NCBI RefSeq assembly: GCF_028200735.1
Contig: NZ_JAQKPV010000001.1
Span: 62,001 to 126,000 of the forward strand
Direction of reading: 5' to 3'
DNA: 64,000 nt
From: Streptomyces sp. ACA25
GTDB taxonomy: Bacteria > Actinomycetota > Actinomycetes > Streptomycetales > Streptomycetaceae
Below the pieces are notes generated by a model that searched no databases, had not been told where the DNA came from, and saw only the letters and a list, made by a program, of their open reading frames with translations. Below are positions 18,766-28,373 of this stretch, piece after piece. Made by a program: the position numbers and the translations under genes. Within the stretch, counting starts at the first letter, position 1. The number at the start of each line of letters is the position of its first letter.

Positions 18766-19590
18766 CTATGCCGCGCCGGCGGCCGGCCGTCGCCAGGACC
18801 AGGTGGTGGCGACTTCCAGCGGATCGATCGGGGTGACCAGCCGCGGATGCGTGTTCAGCCCGTTCGGCGGCCCGGACTGCGGCTCGACGCAGAGCGCCTC
18901 GGGCTGCTCGTCGTAGATGACCGCCCACTCGGCCCTGCTGGTGACCGTCAGCTCCAGCTCACCCGGCCAGGTGACCGTGGCGGCCACCCCGTCCGGCATC
19001 CCGAAGCAGTCGTCCCAGGGACCGGGGAGGGGGTCGATGCGGCGGCCGGTCGGCAGGTGGTCCTCACCCCGCTCCTCCTGCCAGGCAGCGGTGAAGTCCA
19101 GCTCGGCCTCGCTGCCGCCGGGGCTCAGCCGTCGCAGGAACCAGGGGTGCCAGCCGGCCTGGGCCGGGAAGGACTCCCCGGCCGTCTCCACGCCCAGGGT
19201 GAGCGTCAGGCTGCCACCGTCCTCGGCCAGCTCGACCACCTGGGTCACGGTCCCGGGCCAGGGCCAGGGCGGGGTGAGCTCGGTGAGGAAGACCGCCGAG
19301 CGTGCGGACGTCCGGGTGGTGCGCCAGCTCTGTGTGCGCACCGTGCCGTGCATGGCGTGCGGCCCCGCGTTGAGCGGCATGCGGTGCACCGCGTCACCGT
19401 TGCGGAATTGCCCCCGGTCCATCCGGCCGCACCAGGGGACCATCACGAAGGAGCCGAATCTCTCCCCCTGGCGGAGCAGTTCGGTACCGCCGACCAGGAG
19501 AGAGGAGAGACGCCCGCCCTGGTCGGGGCGCACGGTCACGTCGGTATCAGCGGCGCGCAGGTGGACGCGCTCGGTGTCATGGATCGTCAC
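18766..19590 (-). CDS. Aldose 1-epimerase family protein
   Basis: A 274-residue beta-sandwich enzyme related to galactose mutarotase. Catalytic-type residues are seen in NAGPHAMHGTVR (first His), QAGWHPWFLRR (second His) and VEPQSGPPNGLN (the glutamate base). RFGSFVMVPWCGRMDRGQF matches the substrate-binding arginine region. The short length and motif set resemble the actinobacterial YeaD-like group, whose sugar substrate is uncertain. Its end is ten bases from pyrE on the same strand. Confidence 0.9.
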   Translation of the reverse strand: MTIHDTERVHLRAADTDVTVRPDQGGRLSSLLVGGTELLRQGERFGSFVMVPWCGRMDRGQFRNGDAVHRMPLNAGPHAMHGTVRTQSWRTTRTSARSAVFLTELTPPWPWPGTVTQVVELAEDGGSLTLTLGVETAGESFPAQAGWHPWFLRRLSPGGSEAELDFTAAWQEERGEDHLPTGRRIDPLPGPWDDCFGMPDGVAATVTWPGELELTVTSRAEWAVIYDEQPEALCVEPQSGPPNGLNTHPRLVTPIDPLEVATTWSWRRPAAGAA

Positions 19591-19737
19591 CCCCCGACCC
19601 TAACCAGCCACTGTCCAGCGCGGCTCGGGCGGTACCCGCGCGCACCCGGTGCGTGGAGGCAGCGGGGGCGCGTCCGGACGGCGTCACCGGTGCGGCCCCG
19701 GGAAGAGCGGGGCAGGCCGCGGCGGGAGGAAGACCGG

Positions 19738-20796
19738 CTACCGGCGCCGGCGGAGCACCCGGCCGACCACCACGGCAGCGGCGACGGCGGCGGCCGCGGC
19801 AGGGGCCGCCCAGCGCAGCACCGCCCCGGAGGCGGCGGACGGTCCTTGCGGAGGGGCGGGCGCGTACCGGCCGCGGGGCGGGGCGTGGTCCACCTCTTCC
19901 GCGCTGCGCCCGATCATGGTGCGACGGGCCACGTCCGCTTCCGGCGGGGATGCCTCGGGGGCCGAGGGCTCCCCGCCGCCTGCGGAGGCCGGCGGGCCGT
20001 CGGTGCCGGGCGGCTCGCTGCTCTCGGGCCCGGGCACCACGCTCTCCTGCGGATGCGGACGCGGATCTCGGGCGCCGTCGGCAGGCTCCCGGCCCGCCCC
20101 GGCGCCGGTCTGCTGCCCGGCCCCGGCCGCTTCCCCGGCATCGTGGCCGGGCTCTGCGCCGCCGCTGCCGGTGCCGTCCTCGGCCCCTGCCGGGCCGGCC
20201 GGGCCCTGCCCGGCGGGGGAGTCCGTCCGGGACGGGGTGCCGGATTCCGGAGCAGGGATGCCGGGGATCACCGGCGCGTTGTCGTCCGGGGCGCCGATGC
20301 CGGTGCCCTCCGGCGGGGCCGTACCGGTGCCGGGGGATCCCGGGGGCGGCCCGGTGGCCTCCTGCGGAAGCCCGCCGATCAGCGCCTCGGTGAACCGGTC
20401 GAGCAGCCGCCGGGCCGCCGCCTCCCGCTGCCGGGGCGGGAACTCGGCGATCCGGCCGCTCCCCTCGACCGAGCCGGTGAAGGCGAGGGTGGCGCCGGAG
20501 CCGTCCCGCACCGGACGCGGAACGACCGTGAGGACCAGGCGGATCGAGCCGCTGCCTCTGGCTTCCCTGGCCTTCCCCTCGACCGTGATGCCCTCGCCGT
20601 GCGCGCTCGCGGCCAGGGTGCCGCGATAGGTGATGGTGGAGTTGCCGATACGCAGCCGGAGCCGTCCTTCCGGGGCGGCCGGATCTGCTTCCTCGTCCAG
20701 CTGGAGCCCGGGTACACAGCGGACGACACGATCCGGCTGAGTGAGCGCAGATCGCACGACGGCGGCGGAAAACGGGACGTAGACCTCGTGCTCCAT
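19738..20796 (-). CDS. SRPBCC-family protein with C-terminal membrane anchor
   Basis: A 352-residue protein. The first 145 residues form an SRPBCC (START-like, CoxG-type) lipid or ligand-binding domain: MEHEVYVPFSAAVVRSAL, CVPGLQLDEEAD, GRLRLRIGNSTITYRGTL and AFTGSVEGSGRIAEF. A Gly/Pro/Ser-rich disordered stretch of about 150 residues follows, then a hydrophobic helix and RRRR, so the domain is tethered to the inner face of the membrane. CoxG-like proteins in other bacteria recruit CO dehydrogenase, but no such genes are here. It begins ten bases after the truncated spermidine-synthase-like gene. Confidence 0.82.
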   Translation of the reverse strand: MEHEVYVPFSAAVVRSALTQPDRVVRCVPGLQLDEEADPAAPEGRLRLRIGNSTITYRGTLAASAHGEGITVEGKAREARGSGSIRLVLTVVPRPVRDGSGATLAFTGSVEGSGRIAEFPPRQREAAARRLLDRFTEALIGGLPQEATGPPPGSPGTGTAPPEGTGIGAPDDNAPVIPGIPAPESGTPSRTDSPAGQGPAGPAGAEDGTGSGGAEPGHDAGEAAGAGQQTGAGAGREPADGARDPRPHPQESVVPGPESSEPPGTDGPPASAGGGEPSAPEASPPEADVARRTMIGRSAEEVDHAPPRGRYAPAPPQGPSAASGAVLRWAAPAAAAAVAAAVVVGRVLRRRR

Positions 20797-20805
20797 GGCC
20801 GGAGC

Positions 20806-21636
20806 CTACCCATTCGGCGGCGGACACGGCACTGCCGCGCCACAATTGTCCGTCCCGGTTCCGGGCTGCTCGATGTCCCGCCCGGTGGCCTGTTCGAGCG
20901 GTCCGGCCAGCGCGGCGGTGGTCAGCAGCACGGCGATGACAGCGCCGTTGACGGTGAGCAGCACCCAGCGGGCACGCCGGCTCAGGTCGTGACGGAACAG
21001 CCACAGCACCATCGCTCCGCCGGCCAGCACGTTGATCACGCCGGTGAACAGGGCCGCGTTGAGCCGCCCGAGCATCGGGAGCAGAAGAAAGGGGAAGGCG
21101 AGCCCGCCCAGCAGTGCCCCGACGTAGTCGGCGGCGGACAGGTCGGCCACCGCGCCCGACGGGTCCTGCCGGCGGACCCGCTGGATGAGGGTCATCAGCA
21201 GCGGCATTTCCATCCCGATCAGCACCCCGATCGCCAGCGAGAAGGCGATGAGCACCGGCCTGACCTCGCCGAACTGCAGGTGGGAGGCGTGCAGCACGAC
21301 CGCGGAGCCGCCCCCCACCAAGGCGAGAACGGCCTCGATGAGGCAGAACCCGGCGGCGGCGCGCGGACGGAGCCGCTTGGCGCTCAGCGAGCCGATCCCC
21401 ATCGCGAAAATCATCAGCGAGAGCACGATGGACGTCTGGGTGACGGTGTCGCCCACCAGGTGGTCCGCCAGCGCGATGAGCGTCAGCTCGTACACCAGGC
21501 CACAGGCGGCGCAGAGGAACACCGCGACCAGCACCAGGGAGCGCCCGACCGCGGGAGGCACGGGCAGTTGCCGCGCGGGAGGAGGCTCGGCGAGGGCACG
21601 GGGGCCCGTGGGCGGGGCCTCGGACACATCCGTCAT
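20806..21636 (-). CDS. Membrane domain of a spermidine-synthase-like protein; catalytic domain missing
   Basis: A 276-residue protein with about seven membrane helices that match the N-terminal membrane half of Streptomyces polyamine aminopropyltransferase-like proteins: [60 protein letters not shown] and [17 protein letters not shown]. In usual full-length members (about 500 residues or more) an aminopropyltransferase domain follows; here the frame stops after a short tail ending [10 protein letters not shown] and the next gene begins ten bases on. No Rossmann or SAM-binding motif remains, so it cannot make polyamines. It may be a decayed gene or a freestanding membrane protein. Confidence 0.8.
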   Translation of the reverse strand: MTDVSEAPPTGPRALAEPPPARQLPVPPAVGRSLVLVAVFLCAACGLVYELTLIALADHLVGDTVTQTSIVLSLMIFAMGIGSLSAKRLRPRAAAGFCLIEAVLALVGGGSAVVLHASHLQFGEVRPVLIAFSLAIGVLIGMEMPLLMTLIQRVRRQDPSGAVADLSAADYVGALLGGLAFPFLLLPMLGRLNAALFTGVINVLAGGAMVLWLFRHDLSRRARWVLLTVNGAVIAVLLTTAALAGPLEQATGRDIEQPGTGTDNCGAAVPCPPPNG

Positions 21637-21708
21637 GAAGAGAAACGTTACGTCACGCGGCGCATTGCTTCGGTCACTCAGGGGAGTGGCGGCTTCTCGG
21701 GTGGGCGT

Positions 21709-22296
21709 TCACGGCAGGACGGCCGGACTCGCCGGCTGCGCACGGGGCCCGGGGACGGCGGCGGCCCTGCGTGGACCACCGCGGTCGGTGGCCCGGGGCA
21801 GCGTGACCCTGGTGCGGGTGGCGACCAGCCGCCCCTCCTGGGGATAGGCGTGCCAGGTGCGCCACTGCATCTGGCCGCCGCGGTACAGCGCCACGAGTGC
21901 CGTGAAGGCGTGGGGGTCACCCGGGAAGGTACCCGCGAGGCCGTGCGGGTGTTCCGCGACCAGGGCGAGCAGCTCCTGGGCACGGCCGGCGAACGAGCCG
22001 GGGCCGAGCCCTTCCACGTGCGCCGCGAACTCGTACTCGAAGTCGCCCAGCCGCCGGGAGACCGCCAGGGGCAGCGGGGCACGGCTGCCGGGAAGACAGG
22101 CGACGGTTTCCGAGCAGGTCGCGCCGCCGGAGTCGAGCAGGACCTGGTGCGAGGCCCCGAGCACGCGCAGCTGCACCCCTGCGGACTCCCACTCCAGGTC
22201 GAGTGTGGCCAGGGCGGGCAGCGGCTCCCGGCCGAGAGCCCAGGCCAAGTCGGAGGCCCTGGTGTCGGTGTAGGCGGTTCGGATGGTGGTGAGCAT
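21709..22296 (-). CDS. DUF2617 family protein
   Basis: A soluble protein of about 195 residues with the family features LTTIRTAYTDTRASDLAWAL, LDLEWESAGVQLRVLGASHQV, FEYEFAAHVE and TWHAYPQEGRLVATRTRV. The ATG at 22296 gives this conserved start; the frame is open further upstream without coding character. The function is not known; in Streptomyces it lies beside the spermidine-synthase-like gene, as here, and on the same strand. The C-terminal 25 residues are Arg/Pro/Ala-rich. Confidence 0.88.
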   Translation of the reverse strand: MLTTIRTAYTDTRASDLAWALGREPLPALATLDLEWESAGVQLRVLGASHQVLLDSGGATCSETVACLPGSRAPLPLAVSRRLGDFEYEFAAHVEGLGPGSFAGRAQELLALVAEHPHGLAGTFPGDPHAFTALVALYRGGQMQWRTWHAYPQEGRLVATRTRVTLPRATDRGGPRRAAAVPGPRAQPASPAVLP

Positions 22297-22715
22297 GGGT
22301 CGGCTCCCGCATGCCGCAGTGAAGGGGTGGTCCGGCCCTGCCGGATACGAGATCACCGAATCATGAACACACCGGCACCACAGCGCTTTTGCCCAAATTC
22401 CATGGGTTTCCGTCCCCTGAGCGACAGGGGAGACAGGTGTTCTACGGGTGGTCATGCGGGTCGCGAGTGCGGTGGCGCGAGACACCTCGCGGGCAGCCGC
22501 CCGGATTACGGACGGCTATGCACGCTTACCGCCAACACGACTTGCACCTATGTCCGTATTTACGCACATAGATGCCACTTCGCGGGTCACAGCTCAGAGA
22601 GATTCGCATCTCGGCTGCACAACGGTCACCCGTGCACACTTGTTCAAGCGCCGTTGAGTGGCAAAGCTTCCCGCAACTTCACACCCGAAGTCTTCAAACC
22701 GCGGAAGGCCCGAAG
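22297..22715. other. Intergenic leader of the oligopeptide importer operon
   Basis: About 420 bases without a gene, more A/T-rich than its surroundings. It holds two short hairpins, CCCCTG–5–CAGGGG at 22424–22440 and CGCGAG–4–CTCGCG at 22476–22491, and a weak promoter-like TTGCAC at 22542–22547 followed by A/T-rich sequence. The importer promoter and probably its operators lie here, but I cannot place them firmly. Confidence 0.4.
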
Positions 22716-24509
22716 ATGACCCGATTCGGCAAGACGTCGAAGCTGGTCGCCGCAGCACTCGGAGGGGCACTTGTCCTCTCCGCGTGCAGCAGCGACAACG
22801 GCGGCGACGACGCAGCGAGCGACAACGGTGGCAACGGCGGCGGTCCCTCCGGGACGGTCTTCGTTGCGAACGACCAGGAGTACGACTCCTACAACAACAC
22901 CGTGGCTGCCGGTAACTCCAACAAGAATGCCATCGTCAACTACTGGGTTACCACTGGTTTCTGGTACTTCGGTGAGGACGGGGTCATCACCCCGAACGAG
23001 GAGTTCGGCACCTACGAGCAGGTGTCCGAGGACCCGCTCACCGTCGAGTACTCGATCAACCCGGACGCCGTGTGGTCCGACGGCACCCCGATCGACTGCC
23101 ACGACGTGACGCTCTGGTGGGCCCAGCAGGGCGGTCACCTGATCTCCGAGCAGGAGAACGACGAGGGCGAGACCGAAGAGGCCCCGCTCTTCTCCGTCAT
23201 CGGTACCGGTGGCATCGAGGACGTGGCGTCCCCCGGCTGTGAGGGCGACGAGAAGGACTTCACGCTCGTCTACGACAAGCCGTTCGCCGACTGGGACTCC
23301 AACGGCCCCAGCCACGGCAACACCGCCATGATGCCCGCCCACGTGGTGGCCGAGCAGGGTGGCTTCGACGACGTCGCCGACATGACCCAGGCCATCCTGG
23401 ACGAGGACATCGACGGCCTCGCCGACGCCGCGGCGTTCTTCAACTCCGGCTGGCTCTTCGAGGGCTCGCTGCCCGACGAGTCCCTCGTCCCGTCCTCCGG
23501 TCCGTTCAAGCTGAGCGGCTTCGAAGCCGGCGAGACGATCACCATCTCCTACAACGAGGAGTACTGGGGCACCGACCCGGGCGTGGAGGAGATCGTCTAC
23601 CGCCTGGTGCCGGGCACCGAGCAGGCGCAGGCGCTGCAGAACGGCGACGTGCAGATCATCCAGCCGCAGCCGGAGGCGGACGTCAAGGAGCAGATCTCCG
23701 CGATGGACGGTGTGGAGCTCGTTGAGTTCGACCAGTACATCTACGAGCACCTGGACTTCAACTTCGACAGCGGCAGCCTGGCCGACAACCTTGAGCTCCG
23801 TGAAGCCTTCGCCAAGTGCGTCCCGCGCGACCAGATCGTCCAGCGGCTGATCAACCCGATCGCCCCCGACGCCGCGCCGCAGGACGTCCGTAACGTCGCG
23901 CCGTTCGAGGAGCACTACGACGACGCCGTCAGCTACAGCGGTGGCGACCAGTACGCCACGGCCGACATCGAGGGCGCCCGCGAGCTCCTCGAGGACAACG
24001 ACGCGGTCGGCACCACCGTGCGGATCGGCGCCATCGCCGACAACGCGCGCCGCGCCGACACCGCGCAGCTGATCAAGGAATCCTGTGACGAGGCCGGCTT
24101 CGACATCCAGCCGTACTTCGAGGCCAACTTCTTCGACGAGGACGGTGGCCTGTCGCAGAACACCTACGACGTGGCCATGTTCGCGTGGGTCGGCTCGGCT
24201 CAGGTGACCGGCTGGAACTCCACCTTCCGCACCGCCGAGTGCTCCGCCGCGGGCAAGGGCAACAACAACGGCTGCTACTCCAACCCCGAGATGGACGAGC
24301 TGCTGAGCGTCATCCGCGAGGAGACGGACCCCGACGCCATGCCCGGCCACATCAACGAGGTCGAGAAGATGCTCTGGGACGACATGGTGACCATCCCGCT
24401 GTTCGCTCACCCCGGACTGCTGGCCTACCAGGACAACCTGGAGAACGTCGTCGCCAACCCGGCCCAGTCGAGCTTCGTCTGGAACCAGCCGGAGTGGCGC
24501 GTCAGCTGA
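22716..24509 (+). CDS. Oligopeptide ABC transporter substrate-binding lipoprotein (SBP family 5)
   Basis: A 597-residue extracellular lipoprotein that captures peptides or related solutes. The signal sequence ends in the lipobox LSAC, Cys24, followed by a Ser/Asn/Gly/Asp linker. Family 5 features include DPLTVEYSINPDAVWSDGTPI, FKLSGFEAGETITISYNEEYW, DQYIYEHLDFNFDSG and LREAFAKCVPRDQIVQRLI. The protein is very acidic, as is usual for exported Streptomyces SBPs. The ATG at 22716 has GGAAGG nine bases upstream. It heads a five-gene importer operon; a strong hairpin after it probably keeps its transcript more abundant than the rest. Confidence 0.93.
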   Translation: MTRFGKTSKLVAAALGGALVLSACSSDNGGDDAASDNGGNGGGPSGTVFVANDQEYDSYNNTVAAGNSNKNAIVNYWVTTGFWYFGEDGVITPNEEFGTYEQVSEDPLTVEYSINPDAVWSDGTPIDCHDVTLWWAQQGGHLISEQENDEGETEEAPLFSVIGTGGIEDVASPGCEGDEKDFTLVYDKPFADWDSNGPSHGNTAMMPAHVVAEQGGFDDVADMTQAILDEDIDGLADAAAFFNSGWLFEGSLPDESLVPSSGPFKLSGFEAGETITISYNEEYWGTDPGVEEIVYRLVPGTEQAQALQNGDVQIIQPQPEADVKEQISAMDGVELVEFDQYIYEHLDFNFDSGSLADNLELREAFAKCVPRDQIVQRLINPIAPDAAPQDVRNVAPFEEHYDDAVSYSGGDQYATADIEGARELLEDNDAVGTTVRIGAIADNARRADTAQLIKESCDEAGFDIQPYFEANFFDEDGGLSQNTYDVAMFAWVGSAQVTGWNSTFRTAECSAAGKGNNNGCYSNPEMDELLSVIREETDPDAMPGHINEVEKMLWDDMVTIPLFAHPGLLAYQDNLENVVANPAQSSFVWNQPEWRVS

Positions 24510-24599
24510 TGCGAGCGGCCTGGCCGCACACTCCACCGTGCGCGGGCTGACACAGCCCCGCTGCGTCGCACCGCACGCGCACGACATGGCAGAACACGC

Positions 24600-24641
24600 A
24601 GTGCGGGGCCGGGGGGTCTCTCAGACCCCCGGCCCCGCACT
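24600..24641 (+). terminator. Intra-operon hairpin between binding protein and permease genes
   Basis: A 19-base stem pairs AGTGCGGGGCCGGGGG… (from 24600) with its complement ending at 24641, with one bulged G and a tiny loop. Its place between the SBP and membrane genes suggests partial termination or 3'-end protection, a common way of making excess binding protein. Confidence 0.8.
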
Positions 24642-24680
24642 CCGCGTACAGCAACCTTCCTGACCTCAGGAGTCAGCGTC

Positions 24681-26192
24681 ATGCTTGTCTTCATAGCGCG
24701 GCGGCTCTTCATCTCGGTGCTGGTCTTCTTCTCGGCCACCGCGCTCGTGTATGTCATGGCTGCCAATCTCGGAGATCCCCTGGCTGACCTCAGGGAACTC
24801 CCCCCGGACGACCGGGAGGCGGCGATCGCCGACCGGACCGAGCGGATGAACCTCGACAAACCGGTCGTGGCCCGCTACTTCCTCTGGCTCGGCAGCGTGC
24901 TCACCGGCGACCTCGGTACGAACCGCACCGGCCAGGACGTCAACGGCATGCTCGACCGGGCCATCGGCGCGACACTGCAGCTGGTGCTCGCCGCGACGAT
25001 CCTGTCCATCGTCGTCGGCGTCGGCATCGGCGTCATCTCCGCACTGCGGCAGTACAGCGGCCTCGACCTCGGGGTCACCTTCGGCGCCTTCGTCTGCTTC
25101 TCGCTGCCCGTCTTCTGGGTCGGCACCCTGCTCAAGCAGTACGGGGCGATCGAGTTCAACAACTGGCTCGGTGATCCGAGCATCGCCTGGTGGGTGATCG
25201 GACTCATCGCGGTGTTCACAGGCATGGTCTTCAGCTCGCTGCTCATGGGCGACCGCCGCACCCGCCTAACCGCGTTCGCCGGCTCGGCCGCCATCATGGC
25301 TGTCCTGCTCACCGTCCTGTCGGCGACCGGATGGTTCTCCGACCCGGGCCTGGGCATCGTGGTGATCACGCTCAGCGCCGGAGCCGCAGCCGTCGGTTTC
25401 GCCACCCTCTTCGGTGGTCTCGAGTGGTCCGCCACCATGAAGGCCTCGGCAGCCGCCGCCGTGATCGGCGTCGTCTGCGCGCTGACACTCGGCCCGGTGC
25501 TGCGAGACCCGGAGTGGTGGACCATCCTCCTGCTCGGAGTCATCACCGCGGCCGTCTGCTTCGCCCTGGGCCATGTCATCGGCGGTGTGCTGCACCGCAG
25601 GACGGCCATCCCCGCCGCGATGCTGACCGGGCTGTTCACCGGCGGCGTCATCTTCGTCGACCGGATGCTGCAGTCCTTCGCCGACTACAGCGACAGCGTG
25701 CGCGGGCGCCCCATCGGCACGATCGGCCCGAGCACCCCCAACTACGAGGGCACCTTCTGGGAGCACGGCCTCAACTCCTTCGGCCACCTGGCGCTGCCCA
25801 CCATGACGCTGCTGCTCATCTCCCTGGCCAGCTACAGCCGGTACAGCCGGGCCAGCATGCTCGAGGTGATGAACCAGGACTACGTGCGCACCGCCCGGGC
25901 CAAGGGACTGCCCGAGCGAGCCGTGATCACCAGACACGCCTTCCGCAACGGCCTGATCCCCATCACCACCCTCGTCGCGTACGACATCGGGACGGTGCTG
26001 GGAGGCGCGGTGGTCACCGAGACCGTGTTCGGCTGGCGGGCTATGGGGGATCTGCTCATCACCGGTATCAACGAGCGCGACCCCAACCCGGTGATGGCCT
26101 TCTTCCTCGTGGCAGGCGCAGCCATCGTGATCTTCAACATGGTCGCGGACGTGGTCTACGCCTACCTCGACCCCCGTATCCGGCTGTCCTGA
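24681..26192 (+). CDS. Oligopeptide ABC permease, first subunit, with large internal insertion
   Basis: A 503-residue DppB/OppB-type permease. The N-terminus LVFIARRLFISVLVFFSATALVYVM and the C-terminal EAA loop (YSRYSRASMLEVMNQDYVRTARAKGLPER) with VVTETVFGWRAMGDLL are typical. Usual members are about 310–340 residues; this one carries about 170 extra residues between roughly positions 165 and 350, forming several additional hydrophobic helices (VLLTVLSATGWF, GIVVITLSAGAAAVGFATLF, WTILLLGVITAAVCFALG). The insertion sits in a periplasmic/transmembrane loop before the EAA loop. ATG at 24681 with AGGAG upstream. Pairs with the next permease. Confidence 0.92.
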   Translation: MLVFIARRLFISVLVFFSATALVYVMAANLGDPLADLRELPPDDREAAIADRTERMNLDKPVVARYFLWLGSVLTGDLGTNRTGQDVNGMLDRAIGATLQLVLAATILSIVVGVGIGVISALRQYSGLDLGVTFGAFVCFSLPVFWVGTLLKQYGAIEFNNWLGDPSIAWWVIGLIAVFTGMVFSSLLMGDRRTRLTAFAGSAAIMAVLLTVLSATGWFSDPGLGIVVITLSAGAAAVGFATLFGGLEWSATMKASAAAAVIGVVCALTLGPVLRDPEWWTILLLGVITAAVCFALGHVIGGVLHRRTAIPAAMLTGLFTGGVIFVDRMLQSFADYSDSVRGRPIGTIGPSTPNYEGTFWEHGLNSFGHLALPTMTLLLISLASYSRYSRASMLEVMNQDYVRTARAKGLPERAVITRHAFRNGLIPITTLVAYDIGTVLGGAVVTETVFGWRAMGDLLITGINERDPNPVMAFFLVAGAAIVIFNMVADVVYAYLDPRIRLS

Positions 26193-26205
26193 CAGGAGAT
26201 TGATC

Positions 26206-27210
26206 ATGGTGCGTAAAGCACAGACAGCGGAAGCGGGAAGGACGCCTCAGGCACCCGGCGCGAGCGATGCCGCGCAGGGGATGAGCGTCAAAGCCCGCAC
26301 TCAGAGCCAGCTCGTCCGCAGCCGGTTCTTCCGGCACCGGGGCGCGCTGGCAGGCATGTTCCTTCTCACCTTCGTCGTGCTTCTCGCGGTGACGTCGATC
26401 GGCGCCGGTCCCATCCCGGGATGGTGGGACAAGGGGCCCGTCAGAACCTCGGACATCGTCAACGGAGGGCGGCCCACCCTCGGGCTGTGGCCCACCTTCC
26501 TGGGCGGCGGCGGACTGCACCTGGGCGAGCACCCCTTCGGGCAGGACAACATCGGCCGCGACTACTTCGCGGTCACCATGCGGGGCACCCAGGTCTCCCT
26601 GGTGATCGCGGTGATCGTCGGTGTGGTCGCCACCGCCATCGGCACCGTGGTCGGCGCGGTCGCCGGCTACTTCCGCGGCAAGACCGAAGCCGTCCTGATG
26701 CGGGTCACCGACCTGATGATCACCATTCCCACCCTGCTGTTCGCGGCGATGGTCGCGGTGATGTGGGGCAACAAGGGCATCGTCATGCTCGGCCTGGTAC
26801 TCGGCCTGGTCACCTGGACCCAGACCGCCCGGCTGGTCCGAGGAGAAGTCCTCGCCCTGCGGGAGAAGGAGTTCGTGGAGGCCGCCCGCTCGGTCGGCAC
26901 CTCCGCCAAGCGCATCATCTTCAAGCACCTCCTGCCGAACGTCGTCGGGATCATCATCGTCTCGGTGACGCTCGCGATCGCCGCCGCGGTGCTGCTGGAG
27001 TCCGCGCTGTCCTTCCTCGGGCTCGGGGTCCAGCCCCCGGACACCTCCCTGGGCAAGATCATCAACGAGTACCGCTCGGCCATGATGACCCGCCCCTGGC
27101 TGTTCTACTGGCCCGGCGCCTTCATCATCTCGATCGCCCTGTCCGTCAACTTCATCGGCGACGGACTGCGGGACGCCTTCGACCCCCGACAGAACCGGGT
27201 GCGCAACTGA
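26206..27210 (+). CDS. Oligopeptide ABC permease, second subunit (OppC/DppC type)
   Basis: A 334-residue inner-membrane subunit. A basic N-terminal tail and the helix GALAGMFLLTFVVLLAV precede the OppC features: HPFGQDNIGRDYFAVTMRGTQVSL, the helices VIVGVVATAIGTVVGAVAGYF, the EAA loop VLALREKEFVEAARSVGTSAKRI and LESALSFLGLGVQPPDTSLG. ATG at 26206 with GGAGA seven bases upstream, 13 bases after the preceding stop. Its stop overlaps the next start (TGATG). Confidence 0.95.
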   Translation: MVRKAQTAEAGRTPQAPGASDAAQGMSVKARTQSQLVRSRFFRHRGALAGMFLLTFVVLLAVTSIGAGPIPGWWDKGPVRTSDIVNGGRPTLGLWPTFLGGGGLHLGEHPFGQDNIGRDYFAVTMRGTQVSLVIAVIVGVVATAIGTVVGAVAGYFRGKTEAVLMRVTDLMITIPTLLFAAMVAVMWGNKGIVMLGLVLGLVTWTQTARLVRGEVLALREKEFVEAARSVGTSAKRIIFKHLLPNVVGIIIVSVTLAIAAAVLLESALSFLGLGVQPPDTSLGKIINEYRSAMMTRPWLFYWPGAFIISIALSVNFIGDGLRDAFDPRQNRVRN

Positions 27211-28373
27211 TGAGCATCAACCCACCCCTCGACGCCGGCAGCACGCCGCCCGTGGGCACGGAGCCCGCGGGCACGGTCGACACGTCAGCCGAAGAAGTGC
27301 ACACGGCCTACACCCTGGCGGACTCCAAGCCGCCGCTGGACAACGTGGTCCTCGAGGTCGAGGACCTCACCGTCGAGTTCCCGACCGACGACGGCGCCGT
27401 CAGAGCCGTCCGCGGCGTGAACTACACCCTGCACGCACGTGAGGTGCTGGGCATCGTCGGTGAGTCCGGCTCGGGCAAGTCCGTGTCCTCCATGGCCCTC
27501 ATGGGGCTGCTGCCCAAGAACGCCCGGATCCACGGCAGCATCCGCTTCCACGGCCAGGATCTGCTGAAGATGCGGCCCAAGGAACAGCGGGCGCTGCGCG
27601 GCAAGAAGATCGCCATGATCTTCCAGGACCCGATGACCTCGCTCAACCCCGTGCACACCATCGGCGACCAGCTGGCCGAGGCCGTGCTGGCCCACCACCT
27701 GGTGCCCCACAAACAGGCCCTGGCAAAGGCCAAGGAGATGCTGGAGCTGGTCGGCATCCCCCAGCCGGAGCGGCGCCTGCGGGCCTACCCGCACGAGTTC
27801 TCCGGAGGCATGCGGCAACGGGTGATGATCGCCATGGCGATCATCAACGACCCCGATGTGATCATCGCCGACGAGCCGACCACCGCGCTCGACGTGACGG
27901 TGCAGGCACAGATCCTGGAGAAGCTCCTCGAAGTCAAGGACGCCGTCAACGCCGCGATCCTGATGATCACCCACGACCTCGGGGTGATCGCCGGCATGGC
28001 GCACAGCACGCTGGTGATGTACGCCGGCAAGCCGGTGGAGGTCGGGCAGACCGACCAGGTCTTCTACGACCCCCGGATGCCGTACACCGCCGGGCTGCTC
28101 GGCTCCATCCCGTCCATGGAGGGCGACCGGATCGAGCGGCTGCGGCCGATCACCGGCACCCCGCCCTCCCTGATCAGGATGCCGGACGGCTGCCCGTTCT
28201 CACCCCGCTGCCCGCTGGCGACCGACATCTGCCGGGAGGACGAGCCTGAGCTCGTCGAGGCGGGCAACGGCCACCTGGCAGCCTGCCACCACAGTGACAA
28301 GCTGGCCGAGGCCGAGGACGCCACCGAGTTCTTCCGCGCCGAGGCCGAGATCAAGAGGGAGGAGGGACGATGA
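27210..28373 (+). CDS. Oligopeptide ABC transporter ATP-binding protein (OppD/DppD type)
   Basis: A 387-residue ATPase. After a 50-residue variable head come Walker [10 protein letters not shown], the Q-loop [15 protein letters not shown], signature [15 protein letters not shown], Walker [17 protein letters not shown] and switch histidine [12 protein letters not shown]. The C-terminal oligopeptide-type domain has the Cys motif [14 protein letters not shown]…ACHH, which binds an iron–sulfur cluster in some OppD/DppD proteins. It starts within the stop of the permease gene and overlaps the next ATPase gene by four bases. Confidence 0.95.
   Translation: MSINPPLDAGSTPPVGTEPAGTVDTSAEEVHTAYTLADSKPPLDNVVLEVEDLTVEFPTDDGAVRAVRGVNYTLHAREVLGIVGESGSGKSVSSMALMGLLPKNARIHGSIRFHGQDLLKMRPKEQRALRGKKIAMIFQDPMTSLNPVHTIGDQLAEAVLAHHLVPHKQALAKAKEMLELVGIPQPERRLRAYPHEFSGGMRQRVMIAMAIINDPDVIIADEPTTALDVTVQAQILEKLLEVKDAVNAAILMITHDLGVIAGMAHSTLVMYAGKPVEVGQTDQVFYDPRMPYTAGLLGSIPSMEGDRIERLRPITGTPPSLIRMPDGCPFSPRCPLATDICREDEPELVEAGNGHLAACHHSDKLAEAEDATEFFRAEAEIKREEGR

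Noticed and set aside
18676..22719. A 1347-codon open frame on the plus strand opposite pyrE, the epimerase, SRPBCC and DUF2617 genes
   Set aside because: It is antisense to several well-recognised genes, and its composition is the Gly/Arg/Pro/Ala mixture expected from reading high-GC genes in a shadow frame.
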